A model generated the notes under the pieces. It worked only from the letters and a program-made list of their open reading frames with translations, searched no databases and was not told the DNA's origin. Made by a program: the position numbers and the translations under genes. Positions 59,856 through 64,000 of a stretch of 64,000 nt of DNA are shown here, piece by piece. This DNA is from Solitalea koreensis (GTDB taxonomy: Bacteria; Bacteroidota; Bacteroidia; Sphingobacteriales; Sphingobacteriaceae): NCBI RefSeq assembly GCF_900182575.1, contig NZ_FXSZ01000009.1, positions 1-64,000 of the forward strand, given 5' to 3'. The first letter of the stretch is position 1. Each line of letters opens with the position of its first letter.

Positions 59856-60989
59856 ATGCAGCTAATTGAGGTAACCAATCCAACAACCCGTAAAGAATTT
59901 TTAGAAGTTCCAAGAGTAGTTTACAAGAATGACCCTGTTTGGGTTTGTCCGCTTGATAGTGAAATTGAAGACATATTCAATCCTAAAAAAAACAACTTCC
60001 ACTCTTTTGGTGAAATTACACGTTGGATTTTAAAAGATGACAATGGAAACCTAATTGGCAGGGTGGCTGCTTTCATCAACAAAAAGAAAGCCTATAACTG
60101 GCCCCAACCAACAGGAGGCATTGGCTATTTTGAATGCATAAATGATGAAAAAGCTGCTTTTACGCTATTCAACGGCTGCAAAAAATGGCTACAAGAACGT
60201 GGAATGAAAGCAATGGATGGCTCCATTAATTTCGGAGAAAACGATAAATTCTGGGGGCTTCTTATACATGGTTTTACACATCCTTCTTATGGAATGAATT
60301 ATAATCCACCGTATTATCAGGGATTTTTTGAAAAATATGGTTTTGTAAAGCAATACGACCAACGAACCCGCCTTCTGGATTTAACCCAACCATTCACTGA
60401 TCGCTTTGCAAAAATTGCCGATTGGGTGATGAAAAAACCGGGTTATACTTTTGAGCATTTAGAAATAAGTAAGTTTGATAAATACGCAGCCGACATAGCT
60501 GAAATTTACAATAATGCGTGGGAGAACTTCGAAAACTTCACTCCTATTACTCAAACTACCATACGTGAAATGTTTGAGCAGATGAAACCTATTGTTGATG
60601 AAAAACTGATTTGGTTTGCCTATATAAATGGTGAACCTGCCTCGTTCATTGTTTGTATTCCGGATGTTAACCAAATTTTCAAACATACAAACGGTAAATT
60701 AAACCTTATTGGTAAACTTAAATTTGTATACCATAAATGGCGCAAAAGCATGAACCGTATCCGTATTATGGTAATGGGAACTAAAAAAGCTTACCAAAAA
60801 CATGGCTTGGAGTCGGTTATGATTAGAAAGCTACAACTTATGGTTATGCCGGATGGTCATTACAAAGAAGCTGAGTTATCATGGGTTGGTGATTTTAACG
60901 AAAAAATGGAAGCGATTCATGAGGCTACCGGAGCCAAACATGCCAAAACTCATGCTACTTATCGTTTTATATTTCCGGAGAACATTTAG
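59856..60989 (+). CDS. GNAT-like N-acyltransferase of unknown substrate
   Basis: Soluble protein of 377 residues that looks like a two-part GNAT protein. The N-terminal half has PRVVYKNDPVWVCPLDSEIED (shown to 20), a WILKDDNGNLIGRVAAFIN beta-hairpin and IGYFECINDEKAAFTLFNGCKKWL, a typical GNAT beta4-alpha3 stretch. PSYGMNYNPPYYQGFFEKYGFVKQYDQ ends this half. The C-terminal half has FAYINGEPASFIVCIPDVNQ, again GNAT-like, and the variable basic region KWRKSMNRIRIMVMG. Donor and acceptor are unknown. Proteins of this type are widespread in Bacteroidota. It has its own promoter and lies just before tRNA-Lys. Confidence 0.8.
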   Translation: MQLIEVTNPTTRKEFLEVPRVVYKNDPVWVCPLDSEIEDIFNPKKNNFHSFGEITRWILKDDNGNLIGRVAAFINKKKAYNWPQPTGGIGYFECINDEKAAFTLFNGCKKWLQERGMKAMDGSINFGENDKFWGLLIHGFTHPSYGMNYNPPYYQGFFEKYGFVKQYDQRTRLLDLTQPFTDRFAKIADWVMKKPGYTFEHLEISKFDKYAADIAEIYNNAWENFENFTPITQTTIREMFEQMKPIVDEKLIWFAYINGEPASFIVCIPDVNQIFKHTNGKLNLIGKLKFVYHKWRKSMNRIRIMVMGTKKAYQKHGLESVMIRKLQLMVMPDGHYKEAELSWVGDFNEKMEAIHEATGAKHAKTHATYRFIFPENI

Positions 60990-61065
60990 TTGTTAAATTT
61001 CACAAACAGAATTCTCGTTGATTAACAATAACTTAATTTTAACTTTAAAAAAAGATAAAATTAAA

Positions 61066-61096
61066 TTTGGAAACAAACTTAAAGCCCGTATATTTG
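61066..61096 (+). promoter_or_regulatory. Consensus promoter of tRNA-Lys
   Basis: TTTG (61066-61069), 19 bases, TATATTTG (61089-61096): an exact Bacteroidota -33/-7 pair, 45 bases before the tRNA. Confidence 0.85.
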
Positions 61097-61141
61097 CAAT
61101 CCCAAAACAACGACACTATAACGCTGTAAGGGAAAGAAAAA

Positions 61142-61214
61142 GATTCCGTAGCTCAGCTGGTAGAGCAATACACTTTTAATGTATGGGTCCTGGGTTCGAA
61201 TCCCAGCGGGATCA
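61142..61214 (+). tRNA. trnK: tRNA-Lys (anticodon UUU)
   Basis: Full cloverleaf of 73 bases. The acceptor GATTCCG pairs with CGGGATC (one G-U). The D stem is GCTC/GAGC with loop AGCTGGTA. The anticodon stem is ATACA/TGTAT with loop CTTTTAA (anticodon TTT at 61175-61177). The T arm is CTGGG-TTCGAAT-CCCAG, and discriminator A is at 61214. CCA is not encoded. It has its own promoter and terminator. Confidence 0.97.
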
Positions 61215-61216
61215 CA

Positions 61217-61251
61217 AAAAAAGCCGATAAGCAAAACTTATCGGCTTTTTT
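61217..61251 (+). terminator. Terminator of tRNA-Lys
   Basis: AAAAAA-GCCGATAAG, loop CAAAA, CTTATCGGC-TTTTTT; the stem is perfect. It may also act on the convergent YceI gene. Confidence 0.92.
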
Positions 61252-61271
61252 ATGCCTATTAAAGATACCAA

Positions 61272-61871
61272 TTACAATTTAATCAGCACAAGATGAAAAT
61301 TCACAATAATTTTTTCATCTACTTTCACCATACCCATTACTCTGGATGGAGCTTTAAGGTTAAAGTCTGAAAAATTGAAACCATGCTGTCCCTGCAAATG
61401 AATCAAACCCTTTGCATCTTTTACAATACTGCACCTTAATTCGCACGGAACAGTTACGCCCGCAAGTGTTATAGTGATATCTCCTTTAAATTTCTCCTCC
61501 GTAGCTTCATATTTTGGCTCTCGTTCAAATGAGATAAAGTTGATCTCAATATATGGATACTTGTCCGATTGAATAGTTTTAGCAAAATCTTTTGTTATGG
61601 CCTTCATATTGCATTCAAACGCCGAAGTCTGCAGCTTTACCAATCCCTTTTTAAAGTAAGCGCCCTTCCCTTGTTCAGCCATTAGCAAAAGGGTATCCGA
61701 TCCTTTATACTTATCAATCGTGCATTTATACTTGTTAACGTTTGTCTTTCCATTGATAGTAACCGTGCTTGAAGGATGAATAGCCAAACGATGAATTCTC
61801 GTTTTGTCCTCTTGTCCAAATCCTAAAAAGGACCACAAACATGCGATAAAGATGAAAAGGAAATTTCTCAT
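61272..61871 (-). CDS. YceI-family exported protein (second copy)
   Basis: YceI-like lipocalin-fold protein of 199 residues. YceI proteins bind polyisoprenoid lipids in a barrel and are periplasmic. The signal peptide is MRNFLFIFIACLWSFLGFGQ. Family features are TVTINGKTNVNKYKCTIDKYKGSD (N-terminal strands), DITITLAGVTVPCELRCSI and HGFNFSDFNLKAPSRVMGMVKVDEKIIVNFHLVLI at the end. It is the last gene of a YceI-porin-YceI operon; its Cys residues (three to four) are unlike the other copy. Confidence 0.88.
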   Translation of the reverse strand: MRNFLFIFIACLWSFLGFGQEDKTRIHRLAIHPSSTVTINGKTNVNKYKCTIDKYKGSDTLLLMAEQGKGAYFKKGLVKLQTSAFECNMKAITKDFAKTIQSDKYPYIEINFISFEREPKYEATEEKFKGDITITLAGVTVPCELRCSIVKDAKGLIHLQGQHGFNFSDFNLKAPSRVMGMVKVDEKIIVNFHLVLIKL

Positions 61872-61908
61872 CCGGCTAATAAACTAAATAAAAGAAGTAA
61901 AAGTATCA

Positions 61909-63180
61909 TCAGAAGGCAATCATCGCTTCCAACATAAAACCGTCAAACTTGCCGCCCTGCAATGAGTTCCCTACAGGATAATCTTTATACTGTTGATTTA
62001 CATACTCAAGTTTGGCAACGATGTTTTTGGTCATAAACCAGCCCCCGCCTATATTGAATCTATCAACCTTAACCATGTCGTTTTCCACACCCGGCAATTG
62101 CCCCTTTACCGTGTTATAACGACCTCCGGCATACAATTGTTCTTTAGCCCCAAACCTGTAAATCAGTTCGCCAGCGAGCTGTGTCCAGGTACGTTCACCT
62201 GTAAAGGCTGCATCTGCAACCTTGTCGCGACCTGAGGTAGTTTCAAACACTCCAAAAAACTCGAGTCCTTTGTATTTAACAAAAGGATTGATCATGAATG
62301 AGGTCATGTCGGTTTTTAAAGCCGGATTTATTCGTCCACTAAAATCATTTGTCGACGCGCCTAAAATATCCATCACTTTATAATATCTCGACCCTCCACG
62401 ATCACCGCCATACAAATAAGTATTGCTGGTTGCATTAACTGTATAAAGAGAACCAGTCAGCCTAAGCCTAAGATCGGCACTAATTTGTTTATCATAACCA
62501 AGCTTGGCAATGAAAGCCCCCTTCGTAGCTGTATCGGCTACGCTTTGATTCAAACGCCCGTTGGTAATTCCTAGCATCCCCAACCATCCGTTTGATTGAT
62601 AATACACTTCTCCTCCAATCTCAGTAGTGAATGAATCCATGATGTAGTTTCCTACAAAAGGATTAAATAGGCCATGTGCGTTATCTGTCCGACGAAAATG
62701 TGCATCGCCATAGTTATTTTCCATCTGCCCGATCTTGATCGTAACATACTTCATGATATTGGCTGCAAAATCTTTCTTGATAAAATCCAGCTTGTCGATC
62801 TGAATATAACCACCCTTTACATAGGTTTCCGTATGGTGCCGCGATGACAGATACGTTCTTAAGTGCATGCGTACGCCATCGTACAATTGAACATCGAGAT
62901 CCAAGTTAGCATTTGGGAGGTTAAAGTTACTAATAAGGTGTACAAGGTTATTGGCGTCATTCTGATGATCGAGAGCCTGATATTGCAGCCCAAAAGCTCC
63001 TCCAATTCGAACCTTTAGTTTATTATCCCACGTTACGGTATCCTGCTTACTAGTCTCAAAAACATTTAAACCAGTCTTGTCGTTGGCTCTGAAGTATTGC
63101 AGATCAGGTTGCTGCGCGTAGCTAACACTCCCGATGAGTATAAAAAAAATACTGAGGAAAAAAGTAGATCTTTTTTTCAT
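61909..63180 (-). CDS. OprO/OprP-like porin
   Basis: Outer-membrane beta-barrel of 423 residues, resembling phosphate-selective porins (Porin_O_P). The signal peptide ends SVSYAQ. The mature part has amphipathic strands such as LKVRIGGAFGLQYQA and VTIKIGQMENNYGDAHFRRTDN (a porin P motif). GNYIMDSFTTEIGGEVYYQSN follows, then GLEFFGVFETTSGRD and a C-terminal YVNQQYKDYPVGNSLQGGKFDGFMLEAMIAF ending in Phe, as barrels do. The two flanking YceI genes are on the same strand, 11 and 37 bases away. The substrate could be phosphate, polyphosphate or another anion; not decidable. Confidence 0.9.
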   Translation of the reverse strand: MKKRSTFFLSIFFILIGSVSYAQQPDLQYFRANDKTGLNVFETSKQDTVTWDNKLKVRIGGAFGLQYQALDHQNDANNLVHLISNFNLPNANLDLDVQLYDGVRMHLRTYLSSRHHTETYVKGGYIQIDKLDFIKKDFAANIMKYVTIKIGQMENNYGDAHFRRTDNAHGLFNPFVGNYIMDSFTTEIGGEVYYQSNGWLGMLGITNGRLNQSVADTATKGAFIAKLGYDKQISADLRLRLTGSLYTVNATSNTYLYGGDRGGSRYYKVMDILGASTNDFSGRINPALKTDMTSFMINPFVKYKGLEFFGVFETTSGRDKVADAAFTGERTWTQLAGELIYRFGAKEQLYAGGRYNTVKGQLPGVENDMVKVDRFNIGGGWFMTKNIVAKLEYVNQQYKDYPVGNSLQGGKFDGFMLEAMIAF

Positions 63181-63191
63181 AACGTTTACAT

Positions 63192-63764
63192 TTAGGTTTT
63201 AGGTAGTACAATCAGTTCATAATGAAAAGTGACTTTTTCACCCACTTTAATCGTACCCATTACAGCTTTGGGGGGAGCCATATTAAATTCCTTCATATTG
63301 ATTGCCTGTGAGCCGCTCAGCTGCACGGATCCATCTGCTAAAACCTTCGATGTCACATTCAATGCTATAGGTTTGCTTACGCCGGCCATGGTTAGTGTTC
63401 CATTCGCTTTGACAACAGCTCCACTAACCGTAGCGCTTGTTAACTTAAAAGTGATCGTCGGAAACTTATCGGACTTAAAGGCTTCATAAGTTTTATTATC
63501 CATCGTACCGCCTTTTTCGCTTTTGAGGTCCTTCACAGCGATCTTCACTACGACATCACTGATTGCTTTCACACCGGTTCCTTCAGTAGTGATATTACCC
63601 GACCAATCTACTTTCTTCACCGTCTCCGTCCAGTCGTGCATAGTGGAGGTACCTGTTACAGACATTTTGTGCGACTTAAGGATGTATGCCTTTTGGCCAA
63701 AAGCGACTAATGCATTTAACAACAGGAAGACTAAAGCCAAGGGAGGGATTTTTGAATATTTCAT
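63192..63764 (-). CDS. YceI-family exported protein (first copy)
   Basis: YceI-like protein of 190 residues with a signal peptide (MKYSKIPPLALVFLLLNALVAFG before Q). The signature runs MSVTGTSTMHDWTETVKKVDWSGN, KDLKSEKGGTMDNKTYEAFKSDKFPTITF, VKANGTLTMAGVSKPIALN and AINMKEFNMAPPKAVMGTIKVGEKVTFHYELIV, the complete YceI series. It has no Cys outside the signal. It opens the operon with the porin and the second YceI. YceI family members bind isoprenoid quinone-like lipids; a role in envelope lipid or quinone handling is inferred. Confidence 0.92.
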   Translation of the reverse strand: MKYSKIPPLALVFLLLNALVAFGQKAYILKSHKMSVTGTSTMHDWTETVKKVDWSGNITTEGTGVKAISDVVVKIAVKDLKSEKGGTMDNKTYEAFKSDKFPTITFKLTSATVSGAVVKANGTLTMAGVSKPIALNVTSKVLADGSVQLSGSQAINMKEFNMAPPKAVMGTIKVGEKVTFHYELIVLPKT

Positions 63765-63888
63765 ATTGAATGTGTTGTAAGATGCTATTTAAATATAGCG
63801 AAAATCAACTGAAAAAAACATCAATGCACTGACATACAATGCATTACATTCACCAAAAGCAACTAATTAAAGGCTTGTGATATCTTGC

Positions 63889-64000
63889 TTAGAAAAGAAA
63901 GCTCTTCTTTAAATGCGCGAACCGAGCGATTCCGGCAGGGATAGGCTGTTCTTGTTTACATTTACCATGCTTTCCAGGCATACTCATCAACGGTTTTTGA
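63889..64000 (-). CDS. Possible 3' end of a gene, partial
   Basis: An open minus-strand frame enters from the right edge and stops at 63889. The 36 visible residues (QKPLMSMPGKHGKCKQEQPI then PAGIARFAHLKKSFLF) are Lys- and Pro-rich. The frame is short enough to be open by chance, and I recognise no family, so this is only a candidate. Between it and the YceI start (63765-63888) no clear gene is seen. Confidence 0.3.
   Translation of the reverse strand, partial: QKPLMSMPGKHGKCKQEQPIPAGIARFAHLKKSFLF

Noticed and set aside
1..64000. CRISPR array, prophage, insertion sequence or toxin-antitoxin locus
   Set aside because: No direct-repeat/spacer pattern, integrase, transposase or paired small toxin and antitoxin genes are visible. 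The three broken genes have no flanking target duplications.

Overview
The window is chromosomal DNA of a Bacteroidota bacterium, most likely of the Sphingobacteriia (Pedobacter/Solitalea type; the genus-level placement is inference). Support: low-GC coding sequence; many starts preceded by the Bacteroidota -7 promoter box TAnnTTTG and few Shine-Dalgarno sites; a type B type-IX-secretion C-terminal domain; and the families DUF4294, DUF4783, DUF6588, BshB1 (bacillithiol) and MqnC (futalosine menaquinone route).

Layout. 1-4010: two minus-strand surface proteins, a large HYR/Ig-like repeat adhesin that runs off the left edge and a DUF11-repeat protein with the T9SS signal. 4385-5382: acyl-CoA thioesterase facing an EVE-domain protein. 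5831-11600: a tripartite RND efflux operon (adaptor lipoprotein, AcrB-type pump, TolC/OprM-type channel). 12022-14193: secreted beta-helix protein. 14371-21902: housekeeping block (holA, HsdR_N-like nuclease-fold protein, small repeat protein, NlpE-like lipoprotein, valS, mnmD, a 53-codon small ORF, mazG). 21971-28939: 7TM histidine kinase, CvfB-like S1 protein, VF530-family protein, LolC/E-like permease, NamZ-like muramidase, fmt. 29004-36972: small lipoprotein, HPP membrane protein, VOC protein, a frameshifted DUF1801 gene, class IV aminotransferase, RluD-type synthase, DUF6588 protein, ACC-deaminase-like enzyme and lysine 6-aminotransferase. 37061-49840: bshB1, glutathione peroxidase, DUF4294, rsh, a Fur-family regulator, purA-pabB, and the minus-strand run DUF4783-nadC-plsY-M48 protease, then gpmI and a lipoprotein. 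50141-56799: frameshifted Mut7-C gene, guaB, frameshifted FemAB-like gene and a pair of M16 peptidases. 56948-63764: mqnC, scpB, a small charged protein, a redoxin, a GNAT-like protein, tRNA-Lys(UUU), and a YceI-porin-YceI operon.

Most of the window is core metabolism and envelope biology. I see no CRISPR array, prophage, insertion sequence or defence island. The parts worth a second look are: three genes each broken by a single-base indel (one in an A8 run); dyad symmetries upstream of the efflux operon and over the thioesterase and fur promoters; a cluster of starts only 4-5 bases after TAnnTTTG, which suggests leaderless or nearly leaderless mRNAs; an intergenic 53-codon ORF; and near-identical HYR repeats of unusually high GC content. 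Several gene starts are set downstream of the longest possible ORF because the -7 box or a terminator lies inside the extended version.
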